A stretch of 64,000 bases of DNA from an uncultured Oscillospiraceae bacterium (GTDB taxonomy: Bacteria > Bacillota > Clostridia > Oscillospirales > Oscillospiraceae). The notes beneath the pieces were generated by a model that was not told the DNA's origin, did no database searches, and was given only the letters and a program-made list of their open reading frames with translations. Shown here piece after piece: positions 16,167-25,061 of the stretch (position 1 is its first letter; every line of letters starts with the position of its first letter). The position numbers and the translations under genes were made by a program. The stretch spans positions 1 through 64,000 of the forward strand of contig CAKTLG010000003.1 of NCBI GenBank assembly GCA_934572465.1, read 5' to 3'.

Positions 16167-17720
16167 CTACATCCAGATCGCAAACAGGCGCAGGATCGGC
16201 TCGAACACGCGGCGCAGAAGATTGCGGTGCTTCCACTCGTCCAGCGTGACGAGATGGCTCTGCTCCACGATATGATCCATATCCTCCAGCAGCGCCTCGA
16301 TCATCGGCGCGCCGTACATCATCACGCCGCATTCAAAATGCAGCTCAAAGCTGCGGTAGTCCATGTTGATCGAGCCGACGAACGCCGCCTCGCGGTCGAC
16401 CATCACGCTCTTGGCGTGCAGGAAGCCGGGCGTATAGCGATAGACCTTTACATTGTGTGCCAGAAGCTCACCGAAGTAGGACTCCGCCACGCAGTCAGCG
16501 TACCAGTGATCCGGCGTGCCAGGCAGCATCAGGCGCACGTCCACCCCGCCGTCACCGGCGATGCACAGCGCGCGCATGATGGTGTCGTCCGGGATGAAGT
16601 AGGGCGTTGTGATATAGAGGAAGCGGCGCGCGCCGCAGATCATCTGCAAAAACACATCCTCGGCGGGGTTGTCGGGGTTGTTCTGCGGCCCGTCGCAAAA
16701 CGGCTGGCAGAAGCCGTCGCTCTTCACCGGCGCGTGCGGGCGGTAATAGTCGTGCTCGTTGTGCATCACGCCGCCGAGATCCACGCACATCTGGATGAAC
16801 TGCACCGTCAGCCCCCACGCGCCCTCGCCCTCGAGCCGGATGCCGCTGTCCTTCCAGTAGCCGAAGCGGTCGATGAGATTGGCGTATTCGTCGGCGATGT
16901 TCACGCCGCCGGTGTAGGCAATATCGCCGTCGATGCAGGCGATCTTGCGGTGGTCGCGGTAATTGAAGTACAGGCGGTTGACGTACTCGTGCACGGGGTT
17001 GAAGATGAACACCTCGACGCCCGCCTCGCGGAGCCGGTCGATCGTCTCGCCGGAAAAGCGCTTGATGTTGCCGAAGTCATCGAAGATGAGCTTGACCTCG
17101 ACGCCCGCGCGCGCTTTTTCACACAGGATCTGCTCCAGCTCGTCCCAAAGCTTCCCCTCAGCCAGAATGAAATATTCAAGGAAAATGAAGCGCTCGGCCT
17201 TCGCCGCGCTGTTCAGAATGTCCCGCAGCAGCAGCGCCCCCTCGGGAAGATACGTCACGCGCGTGTTCTGGTAGAGCTGGAAATCGCGCAGGCAGAGGTA
17301 ATTGGCCGTGCGCGACCAGCCCGGGAGCTGGCGGGTGAGCTTGTCGGTGCACAGCTCGCTGCGCATGAGCGCGCTCTCCGGCTCCTGCGGCAGCCGCTGC
17401 GGCTGCCGCGGCAGATGACGCTTCTGTGCGGCTCCTCCCCACAGGAACCAGAGGATCAGCCCCACGACCGGCACCGTCAGGATCAGGATGAACCAGCTGA
17501 GCTTATAGGAAAGATCGCCCTGCGTATTGTAGATGTGGATGGCGACGACAAACGCGCTGATCTGCAGCGCGCCGTAGGCCAGCGCCATATACTGCTGGAG
17601 AAAGTGCGAGAGCAGCACGACTATGAGTATCTGCGCCAGCACCAGCACCACGACCAGCGCGATGCGAAGCGCCGCGGAGATCCGCCGCTCACCCTTCTGC
17701 TGAATATGCATTCCGCTCAT
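16167..17720 (-). CDS. cls: Cardiolipin synthase (phospholipase D family)
   Basis: A 517-residue membrane enzyme joining two phosphatidylglycerols to cardiolipin. Two to three hydrophobic helices occupy residues 15-100. Two PLD/HKD motifs follow: HRKIACIDGDIAYTGGVN and, near the C-terminus, HAKSVMVDREAAFVGSIN, both with the H-x-K-x4-D signature. Length is as usual for bacterial Cls. GGGAGGAAAGC precedes the ATG. Confidence 0.93.
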   Translation of the reverse strand: MSGMHIQQKGERRISAALRIALVVVLVLAQILIVVLLSHFLQQYMALAYGALQISAFVVAIHIYNTQGDLSYKLSWFILILTVPVVGLILWFLWGGAAQKRHLPRQPQRLPQEPESALMRSELCTDKLTRQLPGWSRTANYLCLRDFQLYQNTRVTYLPEGALLLRDILNSAAKAERFIFLEYFILAEGKLWDELEQILCEKARAGVEVKLIFDDFGNIKRFSGETIDRLREAGVEVFIFNPVHEYVNRLYFNYRDHRKIACIDGDIAYTGGVNIADEYANLIDRFGYWKDSGIRLEGEGAWGLTVQFIQMCVDLGGVMHNEHDYYRPHAPVKSDGFCQPFCDGPQNNPDNPAEDVFLQMICGARRFLYITTPYFIPDDTIMRALCIAGDGGVDVRLMLPGTPDHWYADCVAESYFGELLAHNVKVYRYTPGFLHAKSVMVDREAAFVGSINMDYRSFELHFECGVMMYGAPMIEALLEDMDHIVEQSHLVTLDEWKHRNLLRRVFEPILRLFAIWM

Positions 17721-17763
17721 TGCTTTCCTCCCGTTTGATCCCCTGCTTTCCGCCGCGGCGCGC

Positions 17764-19215
17764 TCAGCTGTTCTGCCGATTCAAAAGCCGCGTCTTGATG
17801 TCGTAGAGCTTCTGCGAAAGATCCACGTAATAGTTGTGCGGGTTATCGAAGCGCTTGACCTCGTCCCAAAGGGTATCGACCTGCTCGGCGCAATATTTCT
17901 TGATCTCCTCGATCTCCGGACGCTCGTAGACGAGTTTTCCGCCGAGATAGATCGGCACAAGCAGCTCGCGCGCCTCGAAATGGTAGACCTCCTTGCGCTT
18001 CCAGGTCGCATCGGGGTCGAAGATCTCAAGATTCCGGCTGTCGTCCACCGTCTCGTCGTAAACGCAGAGATAGTCGGCGATGGCCTTGCCGGTGTCGCGG
18101 CCGTAGAAGCGATAGAGTTTCTTGAAGTGCGGCGTCGTGATCTTGCCGACATTTTCGCTGATCTTGATCTTGGGGATGACCTCGCCCTGATCGTCCTCCA
18201 CCGCGACGAGCTTGTAAACACAGCCGAAGACCGGCTCGCTCTTGGCGGTGATGAGACGCTCGCCGACGCCGAAGGCGTCGATCTTCGCGTCCTGCATCCA
18301 GAGATCCTGAATGAGATACTCGTCGAGAGAGTTGGAGACCGTGATGGTGCACTCCGTCCAGCCCGCGTCGTCGAGCATTTTGCGCGCCTTGCGGGAGAGA
18401 TACGCGATATCGCCGCTGTCTAAGCGGATGCCGCACTTTTTGATGCCCATGGGCTTGAGGATATCGTTGAAGGCGCGGATCGCGTTGGGGATGCCGGACT
18501 TGAGCGTATTGTAGGTGTCCACCAGCAGCACCGCGTTATGAGAATAGTATCTGCAATAGGCCGCAAAGGCGTCATACTCGCTGTCGAACATCTGCACCCA
18601 CGCGTGGGCCATGGTGCCGAGCGCGGGCGTGCCGTAGAGCTGGTCGGAGATGGTGCAGGCCGTGCCGCAGCAGCCGGCGATGTAGGCGGCGCGCGCGCCG
18701 TCGATGGCGGCGGCGGAGCCCTGTGCGCGGCGGGAGCCGAACTCCATCACCGCGCGGCCTCTGGCGGCGCGGACGATGCGGTTTGCCTTCGTTGCGATCA
18801 GGCTCTGGTGGTTGACGGTCAGCAGCGTGAAGGTCTCGAGCAGCTGCGCCTCGATCGCGGGCGCGCGCACAATGACCATCGGCTCCTTCGGAAAGACCGG
18901 CGTGCCCTCAGGCACGGCATAGATATCGCCGCTGAAGCGGAAATTGGCAAGGTAATCAAGGAACTCCTCGCAGAAAATGCCCCTGCCGCGCAGGTACTCG
19001 ATATCCTGCTCGTCAAAGTGCAGGTCCTCGATATAATCGATCAGCTGGTCGAGACCTGCCGCGATGGCATAGCCGCCGCCGTCCGGCACGGAACGGAAGT
19101 AAACGTCGAAATAGGTAATGCGATCCTTGAACCCGGCTTTCAAGTAACCATTGCCCATGGTCAGCTCATAAAAGTCGCAGAGCATGGTCATATTCAGCTT
19201 ATGGTCGGTCTTCAT
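17764..19215 (-). CDS. pncB: Nicotinate phosphoribosyltransferase
   Basis: A 483-residue NAD-salvage enzyme that couples nicotinic acid to PRPP with ATP hydrolysis. LCDFYELTMGNGYLKAG at the N-terminus, EFGSRRAQGS, and GVGERLI with SEPVFGCVYKLV mark the type II-fold NAPRTase family. The ATG at 19215 behind GAGGTG is chosen over GTG at 19221. Transcribed from its own promoter, with a stable leader hairpin. Confidence 0.94.
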   Translation of the reverse strand: MKTDHKLNMTMLCDFYELTMGNGYLKAGFKDRITYFDVYFRSVPDGGGYAIAAGLDQLIDYIEDLHFDEQDIEYLRGRGIFCEEFLDYLANFRFSGDIYAVPEGTPVFPKEPMVIVRAPAIEAQLLETFTLLTVNHQSLIATKANRIVRAARGRAVMEFGSRRAQGSAAAIDGARAAYIAGCCGTACTISDQLYGTPALGTMAHAWVQMFDSEYDAFAAYCRYYSHNAVLLVDTYNTLKSGIPNAIRAFNDILKPMGIKKCGIRLDSGDIAYLSRKARKMLDDAGWTECTITVSNSLDEYLIQDLWMQDAKIDAFGVGERLITAKSEPVFGCVYKLVAVEDDQGEVIPKIKISENVGKITTPHFKKLYRFYGRDTGKAIADYLCVYDETVDDSRNLEIFDPDATWKRKEVYHFEARELLVPIYLGGKLVYERPEIEEIKKYCAEQVDTLWDEVKRFDNPHNYYVDLSQKLYDIKTRLLNRQNS

Positions 19216-19234
19216 AGTCACCTCATAGTATCAC

Positions 19235-19296
19235 GGCGCGGAAGCCTCCGCGCCTTGTAATATCTGCATTATAGCCCGAATACGCCGATAAAGCAA
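19235..19296 (-). promoter_or_regulatory. pncB promoter and leader hairpin
   Basis: TTGCTT (19291-19296) and TATAAT (19268-19273), 17-bp spacer, on the minus strand. The short leader then contains an 8-bp GC hairpin (GGCGCGGA/TCCGCGCC, 19235-19254), about 20 nt ahead of the start codon, which could influence translation. No known NAD-related riboswitch pattern was recognised. Confidence 0.65.
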
Positions 19297-19325
19297 GGCT
19301 TTTGGGCCATTTCTTGTTTTTCGCC

Positions 19326-19354
19326 TTGACTTTGCCCTCCTTCTCCCCTATGAT
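19326..19354 (+). promoter_or_regulatory. Promoter of coaW
   Basis: TTGACT (19326-19331), 17-bp spacer, TATGAT (19349-19354). Confidence 0.75.
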
Positions 19355-19409
19355 AAAGAGACGCAAGCACAGCCCGCACAAAGAAACCAGAGAAACGGAG
19401 CAGCTTACT

Positions 19410-20240
19410 ATGAGTGTTATCTTAGGGATCGACATCGGCGGCTCGAGCACAAAGATCGTAGGCCTTTCCCCCGATCTCAGCGTGATCGATATGCTGCGCG
19501 TCAAGGCGGAAGACCCGCTGACCTCGCTTTACGGCGCGCTGGGCAACTTCCTTGCGACGCATCAGCTCCAGCTCTCCGATATCCGCCACATCGCCCTCAC
19601 GGGCGTTGGCGCGTCCTATGTCGACGGCGACATCTACGGCGTGAAGACCATCAAGGTCGCGGAGTTCCCCTCCGTCGGCACGGGCGGTCTCGCCCTTTCG
19701 GGCAAGGAGCACGCGGTCGTTGTGAGCATGGGCACGGGCACGTCGTTCCTCTGGGCGAACAAGGGCTCGGAGGTGCGCCATCTCATCGGCAGCGGCGTCG
19801 GCGGCGGCACGCTCGCAGGCCTCAGCTCGCTGACGACGGGCGTGCACCAGTACGCGCTGATCCGCAAGCTCTGCCAGGACGGCGACCTTGACCACATCGA
19901 CCTGACGGTCGGCGACCTCTCGCGCGAACAGGTAGGCGATCTCCCGCCCGAGGCCACGGCGGCAAACTTTGCCAAGCTCGCCGACGACGCGACGCCGTCG
20001 GACAAGATGCTCGGCATCGTGAACCTCGTTCTGCAGTCCATTGGCACGATGTCGGTGCTCGCGTGCAAGTGCTGCGGCACGGACACGGTCGTGCTCACGG
20101 GTGCGCTGACGATGCTGCCCCCCGCGCGCAAGACCTTTGATCTTTTTGAAAAGCTCTACGGCGTAACGTTCATCATCCCCGAAAACGCCACCTTCGCCAC
20201 CGCCATCGGCGCCGCGCTCTACAGCGTGCGAGAAAACTGA
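19410..20240 (+). CDS. coaW: Type II pantothenate kinase
   Basis: A 276-residue ASKHA-fold kinase for the first step of CoA synthesis. The phosphate-1 motif ILGIDIGGSSTKIVGL, ALTGVGASYV, VVVSMGTGTSFLWA and GSGVGGGTLAGLS, and a final TGALTMLPPARKTF/AIGAALYS segment are typical of CoaW. Type II enzymes are usually not feedback inhibited by CoA in the staphylococcal form. A frame open from 19302 includes the promoter, so the ATG at 19410 is taken. Confidence 0.92.
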   Translation: MSVILGIDIGGSSTKIVGLSPDLSVIDMLRVKAEDPLTSLYGALGNFLATHQLQLSDIRHIALTGVGASYVDGDIYGVKTIKVAEFPSVGTGGLALSGKEHAVVVSMGTGTSFLWANKGSEVRHLIGSGVGGGTLAGLSSLTTGVHQYALIRKLCQDGDLDHIDLTVGDLSREQVGDLPPEATAANFAKLADDATPSDKMLGIVNLVLQSIGTMSVLACKCCGTDTVVLTGALTMLPPARKTFDLFEKLYGVTFIIPENATFATAIGAALYSVREN

Positions 20241-20249
20241 ACAATATTG

Positions 20250-20281
20250 GAAAAACCGGCTGCGATGCAGCCGGTTTTTTC
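20250..20281 (+). terminator. Terminator of coaW
   Basis: AAAACCGGCTGC-GAT-GCAGCCGGTTTTTT, a perfect 12-bp stem with a T tract. Confidence 0.9.
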
Positions 20282-20291
20282 TGTAAAACGC

Positions 20292-20320
20292 TTGTTCCAT
20301 TTTTCGCTTTGTGCTATACT
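20292..20320 (+). promoter_or_regulatory. Promoter of dinB
   Basis: TTGTTC (20292-20297), 17-bp spacer, TATACT (20315-20320). No clear LexA box is visible near it. Confidence 0.7.
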
Positions 20321-20343
20321 GAGCAGGAAACGAGGTGAACGCG

Positions 20344-21561
20344 ATGGACCGCATCATCCTGCACTGCGACTGCAACTGCTTCTATGCCTCCTGCGAGCTT
20401 CTCGGCCATCCCGAGCTTGCGGGCGTTCCCGTCGCGGTGTGCGGCGACCCGACGGAGCGCCACGGCATCATCCTTGCCAAAAACGAGCCGGCGAAGCGCT
20501 GCGGCGTGAAGACGGCAGAGACGATCTACGCGGCGAAGAAGAAATGCCCCGATCTTGTGCTGCTGCCGCCGCACCACGCGCTCTACGCCGCGTACTCGAA
20601 GAAAATAAACGCCATCTACGGCGAATACACCGACCTTGTCGAGCCGTTCGGCATTGACGAGAGCTGGCTGGACGTGACGCATTCGCTGCACCTGTTCGGC
20701 GGGGACGCGCGGGCGCTCGCCGACACGCTGCGCGAGCGCATCCGGCGCGAGCTGGGGCTGACGATCTCGGTCGGCGTATCGTTCAACAAGGTCTTTGCCA
20801 AGCTTGGCAGCGATTATAAAAAGCCGGACGCCACGACCGTCATCTCGCGCGAGAACTGGCGGGAGATCGTCTCTCCCCTGCCGGTCGGCGACCTTTTATT
20901 CGTCGGGCGCAGCGCGCAGGAGATCCTTGCCCGCTGCGGCGTGCGCACGATTGGCGAGCTTGGCCGGTGCAGCGAGGAAATGCTTGAAACGCTGATGGGC
21001 AAGCTGGGCAGTCAGCTCTACCGCTACGCAAACGGGCTCGACAACGCCCCCGTGCGCGGGGAACGCGACCGCAAGCCGGTCAAATCCGTCGGCAACTCGA
21101 CGACGTTCCGGCGCGACCTGACGCGCTGGGACGAGGTGCAGCGCGGCATCTCTCTGCTGTCTGACAGCGTGGCGATGCGGCTGCGGCGGCAGGGGCTATA
21201 CTGCGGCGGCGTGCAGGTCGGCATCAAGAACAGCCGCTTCCAGCTCTCCTCCCGCCAGACGATGCTCGATCACAGCACGCACCTGATGCGCGAGATCAAC
21301 GACACGGCGCTCCGGCTCGCACGCGAGCTGTGGAAAGCCCCCGACCCCATCCGGCTGCTGTCCGTCACGGCGCTGCATCTGACGGAGGAGGCACAGTCCT
21401 TCCGCCAGCTCGACCTGCTCGGCACAGGCGAAGAAAAGCAGGAAAAGCAGGAGGCCGTCGAGTCCGCGATGGACGCGCTGCGCCGCAAATTCGGCCGCGG
21501 CGTCATCTCCTACGGCGTGAGCGAAGATTCCCTCGGCGGCGAAAAGATCGAACGGGAATGA
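20344..21561 (+). CDS. dinB: DNA polymerase IV (Y-family translesion polymerase)
   Basis: A 405-residue error-prone polymerase for lesion bypass. Palm-domain acidic motif IILHCDCNCFYASCE (Asp replaced in context HCDCN), YSKKINAIYGEYTDLVEPFGIDESWLDVT, and SVGVSFNKVFAKLGSDYKKPD are clear; a thumb HhH segment and little-finger domain follow. The C-terminus lacks an obvious beta-clamp QLxLF motif except SFRQLDLL near residue 360. Start at 20344 follows GAGGTG. Confidence 0.93.
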   Translation: MDRIILHCDCNCFYASCELLGHPELAGVPVAVCGDPTERHGIILAKNEPAKRCGVKTAETIYAAKKKCPDLVLLPPHHALYAAYSKKINAIYGEYTDLVEPFGIDESWLDVTHSLHLFGGDARALADTLRERIRRELGLTISVGVSFNKVFAKLGSDYKKPDATTVISRENWREIVSPLPVGDLLFVGRSAQEILARCGVRTIGELGRCSEEMLETLMGKLGSQLYRYANGLDNAPVRGERDRKPVKSVGNSTTFRRDLTRWDEVQRGISLLSDSVAMRLRRQGLYCGGVQVGIKNSRFQLSSRQTMLDHSTHLMREINDTALRLARELWKAPDPIRLLSVTALHLTEEAQSFRQLDLLGTGEEKQEKQEAVESAMDALRRKFGRGVISYGVSEDSLGGEKIERE

Positions 21562-21566
21562 TCCCA

Positions 21567-21747
21567 TTTTGCGCCGCGCACGGCGCAAATCCATTTCAAT
21601 CATTTTTCCGACGACAAAAGGTGAATTGCCGCAAAGCGGCAAGAGAAGTCCCCCTGGGGGGGTGCGTGCCAAAAAACACTTCTCGCTCTGCGCGTGTCGC
21701 AGCCGCCCTGCGGGCGGCAAGGCGCAAAGCAGATCGCGATCCTGCTC
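21567..21747. repeat. Dispersed intergenic repeat, copy 1
   Basis: This interval opens with the palindromic TTTTGCGCCGCGCA-(C/T)-GGCGCAAAT followed by ATTTC-A/G-AT, and closes with CGCAAAGCAGATCGCGATCC. The same opening and closing segments occur around 43643-43778, next to another bidirectional terminator. Between them are further short inverted repeats (GCCGCAAAGCGGC; GCCGCCCTGCGGGCGGC). No coding frame. Confidence 0.6.
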
Positions 21748-21785
21748 AAAAAGGAGGAAACGGTAAAACCGTTTCCTCCTTTTTG
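21748..21785. terminator. Bidirectional terminator between dinB and the FtsW/RodA gene
   Basis: AAAAAGGAGGAAACGGT-AAA-ACCGTTTCCTCCTTTTT is a 17-bp perfect stem serving two converging genes. Confidence 0.9.
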
Positions 21786-21788
21786 AAT

Positions 21789-22973
21789 TTAGTTGATGAG
21801 CCACTCCGGCCGCGATCGCTTTTTGATGCCCGATACCACGCCCATCGCAGCAAAAAGCGTGACGATCGACGAACCGCCGTAGCTGAAAAACGGCAGCGTC
21901 AGCCCGACGACCGGCAGCAGGAAGAGACACATGCCGATGTTGGCGATGGTCTGAAAAATGAGCATCCCCGCCATGCCGACGCACACGAGCCCCTCCATTC
22001 GCGTCGGCGCCTCGCGCGCGACGATCAGGCAGCGGATGATGATGGCCAGCAGCAGGAGGATGATGAGAAGGCAGCCGATGAAGCCCAGCTCCTCGCCGCA
22101 GACGCAGAAGATGAAATCCGTCTGCCGTTCCGGCAGGCTCCACTTTGAGCTCGACTGCGTCTGCGTACCGTTGAACAGTCCCTGTCCCATAAGCTTCCCC
22201 GAGCCGAGGGCGAGCATCCCGCGCGTCTGCTGGAAACCCTTGCCCTGCACGTCGTAGCTGTGGTCAAGGATGACCTTGATGCGCTCGTACCAGTCCCCGC
22301 GCAGAAGTCCGAAATTCCACGCGGCAAGAAAACCGCCGACCGCACCGCCGAGGCCGAGAAACATCCACCGCAGGGCAAAGCCCGCGGCAAACGCCATGCA
22401 CACAAAAATGAACAGGTACACAAGTCCGCTGCCCGCGTCCTTTGAGATCACATAGTAGAACGCGAACATGAACGCCGCGTGCGCCGTGGGCTGGATGACG
22501 TTTGCAAGCCGCGTAAGGTCGCGCTTTTCCGCAAGCAGCGAAAGCTGCCGCGCCAGCAGAATGATAAAGGTGATCTTCACGATCTCGGCGGGCTGAACGG
22601 TGATGGGAAAGTTTTCCAGAAATTTGACGCCGAACCTTGTGCCGATGTCGTTCACGCCGAGCCATGCGCGGTTGCCGCCGCGGTTAAGGCCGAACGGCGT
22701 GCGCAGCAGAAGGATGAAGCCGAGGTTGAATGCGAGCAGCCACTTCCATTTTTTGCCAAGCTCGCCCACGTCGACCGCCGAGAGGAAAAAGTACAGCAGG
22801 ATGCCGAGAAACAGCCCGAAGCCCTGCACCGCAATATAGCGCAGCGTGCCGCGGTAGTTCGTGGCGCTGGCGATGAGCAGCATACCGTAAAGCGTGGAGG
22901 TCACGCACAGCGCGAGCAGCACCAGATCCGACTGGCGCACCACGTCGCTCAAAAACGCTTTGAACTTTCCCAT
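21789..22973 (-). CDS. FtsW/RodA/SpoVE family glycan polymerase
   Basis: A 394-residue polytopic membrane protein of the SEDS family, which polymerises lipid II into peptidoglycan with a partner class B penicillin-binding protein. About ten hydrophobic segments are visible. Signature stretches are NRGGNRAWLGV, VQPAEIVKITFIILLARQL, DAGSGLVYLFIF and, near the end, PVVGLTLPFFSYGGSS. The start at 22973 follows AAGGAG. No mreC/pbp or divisome neighbours are present, so I cannot tell a RodA from a SpoVE or FtsW role. Confidence 0.9.
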   Translation of the reverse strand: MGKFKAFLSDVVRQSDLVLLALCVTSTLYGMLLIASATNYRGTLRYIAVQGFGLFLGILLYFFLSAVDVGELGKKWKWLLAFNLGFILLLRTPFGLNRGGNRAWLGVNDIGTRFGVKFLENFPITVQPAEIVKITFIILLARQLSLLAEKRDLTRLANVIQPTAHAAFMFAFYYVISKDAGSGLVYLFIFVCMAFAAGFALRWMFLGLGGAVGGFLAAWNFGLLRGDWYERIKVILDHSYDVQGKGFQQTRGMLALGSGKLMGQGLFNGTQTQSSSKWSLPERQTDFIFCVCGEELGFIGCLLIILLLLAIIIRCLIVAREAPTRMEGLVCVGMAGMLIFQTIANIGMCLFLLPVVGLTLPFFSYGGSSIVTLFAAMGVVSGIKKRSRPEWLIN

Positions 22974-23008
22974 GCGCACACGCTCCTTTCGTACAAAAGC
23001 TTCGAAGT

Positions 23009-23037
23009 ATTCTACCACATTTTCGTGCGCCTGTAAA
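23009..23037 (-). promoter_or_regulatory. Promoter of the FtsW/RodA gene
   Basis: TTTACA (23032-23037), 17-bp spacer, TAGAAT (23009-23014) on the minus strand. Confidence 0.7.
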
Positions 23038-23069
23038 CGCACTTTTCCCGCGATTTCGCAGAAAAGGAA

Positions 23070-23098
23070 TTGTAAAGCGGCCCGAGTCGTGCTATACT
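23070..23098 (+). promoter_or_regulatory. Promoter of tsaE-tsaB
   Basis: TTGTAA (23070-23075), 17-bp spacer, TATACT (23093-23098), divergent from the preceding promoter. Confidence 0.7.
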
Positions 23099-23139
23099 GT
23101 CTATTAATATGGGATAGAATGGGGTCGGGAGGCGAAGGT

Positions 23140-23568
23140 ATGCAGTTTTTGTCGCACAGCACGGAGGAGACCGAGCGCTTTGGCGAGACGCTTGCTCATG
23201 AGCTGCGCGGCGGCGACGTGCTGGCCTTCACCGGCACACTCGGCATGGGAAAGACCGCCTTCACCCGCGGCCTTGCGCGCGGTCTCGGCTGCCGCGGCCG
23301 CGTCACGAGCCCGACGTTCACCATCGTGAACGAATACGAGGGCAAAACGCCCCTTTTTCATTTTGATATGTACCGCCTCGGCTCGTCGGAGGAGCTCTTT
23401 GACATCGGCTGGGACGATTACCTTGCGCGCGGCGGCATATGCGCCGTAGAGTGGAGCGAGCGCGTGTCCGACGCGCTGCCGGACGGTACGGTCTTCGTCG
23501 ATATCGCGCGCGGCGGAGAGGGCGAGGACTCGCGCGTCATCACGGTCACGGGAGGGAGATTTTCATGA
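23140..23568 (+). CDS. tsaE: tRNA threonylcarbamoyladenosine biosynthesis ATPase TsaE
   Basis: A 142-residue P-loop ATPase that energises the TsaB-TsaD complex making t6A37 on ANN-decoding tRNAs. Walker A FTGTLGMGKTAFTRG, VTSPTFTIVNEY, HFDMYRLGSSEELFDIGWDDY and CAVEWSERV are typical. The start at 23140 follows GGGAGGCGAAGG. It overlaps tsaB by ATGA. tsaD is not in the window. Confidence 0.95.
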   Translation: MQFLSHSTEETERFGETLAHELRGGDVLAFTGTLGMGKTAFTRGLARGLGCRGRVTSPTFTIVNEYEGKTPLFHFDMYRLGSSEELFDIGWDDYLARGGICAVEWSERVSDALPDGTVFVDIARGGEGEDSRVITVTGGRFS

Positions 23569-24266
23569 AGATCCTTGCTCTGGAGACCTCGGCAAAAAGC
23601 GTCTCCTGCGCAGTCACGGAGGACGGCGCGCCGCTCGCGTCGGCCTATCAGTGCACCGGCCTGACGCACAGCAGGACGCTGCTGCCAATGGTGGACGCGA
23701 TGCTCAAAAACGCCGAGCTGACGCTTGACGATATCGGCGCCGTCGCCATCGCGGCGGGCCCCGGCTCGTTTACGGGCCTGCGCATCGGCATCGCGGCGGC
23801 CAAGGGCCTTGCGTGGGCCGCAGACAAGCCGTGTCTCGGCGTTTCGACGCTTGAGGCGATGGCGGAAAACATCGCGCATCTGGACGGGCTGATCGTCGGC
23901 GCGATGGACGCACGGAGATGTCAGGTCTACAACGCCGTTTTCGAGGCCAAGGGCGGCGCGCTGACGCGCCTTTGCCCCGACCGCGCCATCTCCCTTGAGG
24001 AGCTTGCAGGCGAGCTTGTGGGCGAAACGCGCCCGATCACGGTGCTCGGCGATGGCGGCGCGCTGTGCCGGCGCTATCTGGCGGAGCATGGCGTGCCCTG
24101 CTCTCTCGCGCCGGCGGCGCTGCTCTATCAGAACGCCGTTGGCGTCAGTCTTGCGGCCGAGCGCGCTTATGCGCGCGGCGAGGCGGTGAGCGCACAGGAG
24201 CTCCTGCCCGTCTATCTCCGTCCCGCGCAGGCCGAGCGGCTTCGGAGCGAGCGCACGAAACAGTAA
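23565..24266 (+). CDS. tsaB: tRNA threonylcarbamoyladenosine biosynthesis protein TsaB
   Basis: A 233-residue ASKHA-fold partner of TsaD in t6A synthesis. [15 protein letters not shown] at the start, [15 protein letters not shown], and [23 protein letters not shown] are diagnostic of TsaB. The C-terminal part is the variable half of the family. Translationally coupled to tsaE; it lacks the metal-binding histidines of TsaD. Confidence 0.95.
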   Translation: MKILALETSAKSVSCAVTEDGAPLASAYQCTGLTHSRTLLPMVDAMLKNAELTLDDIGAVAIAAGPGSFTGLRIGIAAAKGLAWAADKPCLGVSTLEAMAENIAHLDGLIVGAMDARRCQVYNAVFEAKGGALTRLCPDRAISLEELAGELVGETRPITVLGDGGALCRRYLAEHGVPCSLAPAALLYQNAVGVSLAAERAYARGEAVSAQELLPVYLRPAQAERLRSERTKQ

Positions 24267-24312
24267 GCAATATCTTCACATACATCTTATATTTCAAATG
24301 GAGGTCAATGCA

Positions 24313-24957
24313 ATGGAAGCCAAATTCAACGACAAAGTACACATCATGAACCACCCCCTCGTCGCCCACAAACTGACCATCATGCGCGATGAAAACACCA
24401 GCGTCAAGGATTTCCGCGAGCTCGTGTCCGAGATCGGCATGCTCATCACCTATGAGGCCACGCGCGACCTTCCGCTGACCACCAAGCACATCAAGACCCC
24501 CATCTGTGAAATGGACGCTCCCACGCTCGCGGGCAAGAAATTTGTCGTCGTCCCCATCCTGCGCGCAGGCCTCGGCCTTGTCGACGGCGTGCTGCGCATG
24601 GTGCCCTCCGCGCGTGTTGGCCACATCGGCATGTACCGTGATGAAGAGACGCTCGAGCCCCACCCCTATTTCTGCAAGATGCCCAAGGACGTGGCTGAGC
24701 GCGACGTGCTGATCGTCGACCCGATGCTCGCCACCGGCGGCTCGGCGTGCGAGGCCATCGGCGAGATGGTCAAGCGCGGCTGCAAGCACATCACGCTCAT
24801 GGTGCTCGTCGCCGCCCCCGAGGGCATCCGTGCCGTGCAGGAAAAGTTCCCCGACGTGAACATCTACGCCGGCGCGCTCGACGATCATCTCAACGAGCAC
24901 GGCTACATCGTCCCCGGCCTCGGCGATGCCGGCGACCGCATCTTCGGCACGAAGTAA
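24313..24957 (+). CDS. upp: Uracil phosphoribosyltransferase
   Basis: A 214-residue pyrimidine-salvage enzyme converting uracil and PRPP to [44 protein letters not shown], the PRPP loop [11 protein letters not shown] and the C-terminal [13 protein letters not shown] are textbook Upp. Start at 24313 follows GGAGG at 8-nt spacing. No uraA permease is adjacent. Confidence 0.97.
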   Translation: MEAKFNDKVHIMNHPLVAHKLTIMRDENTSVKDFRELVSEIGMLITYEATRDLPLTTKHIKTPICEMDAPTLAGKKFVVVPILRAGLGLVDGVLRMVPSARVGHIGMYRDEETLEPHPYFCKMPKDVAERDVLIVDPMLATGGSACEAIGEMVKRGCKHITLMVLVAAPEGIRAVQEKFPDVNIYAGALDDHLNEHGYIVPGLGDAGDRIFGTK

Positions 24958-24980
24958 CGCGAAACTTCACAAATTTGTCA

Positions 24981-25009
24981 TTGCATTTTTGCAGGCTTTT
25001 CGCTATAAT
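24981..25009 (+). promoter_or_regulatory. Promoter of the PpiC-type foldase gene
   Basis: TTGCAT (24981-24986), 17-bp spacer, TATAAT (25004-25009). Confidence 0.75.
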
Positions 25010-25061
25010 AAGCGAGATTTCCCGCACATCACCCCATTAATTGAGAGGACTGAACAAACAA

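Noticed and set aside
20282..20343. SOS (LexA) control of dinB
   Set aside because: No inverted repeat of the CGAAC-N4-GTTCG or related clostridial type is visible around the promoter.
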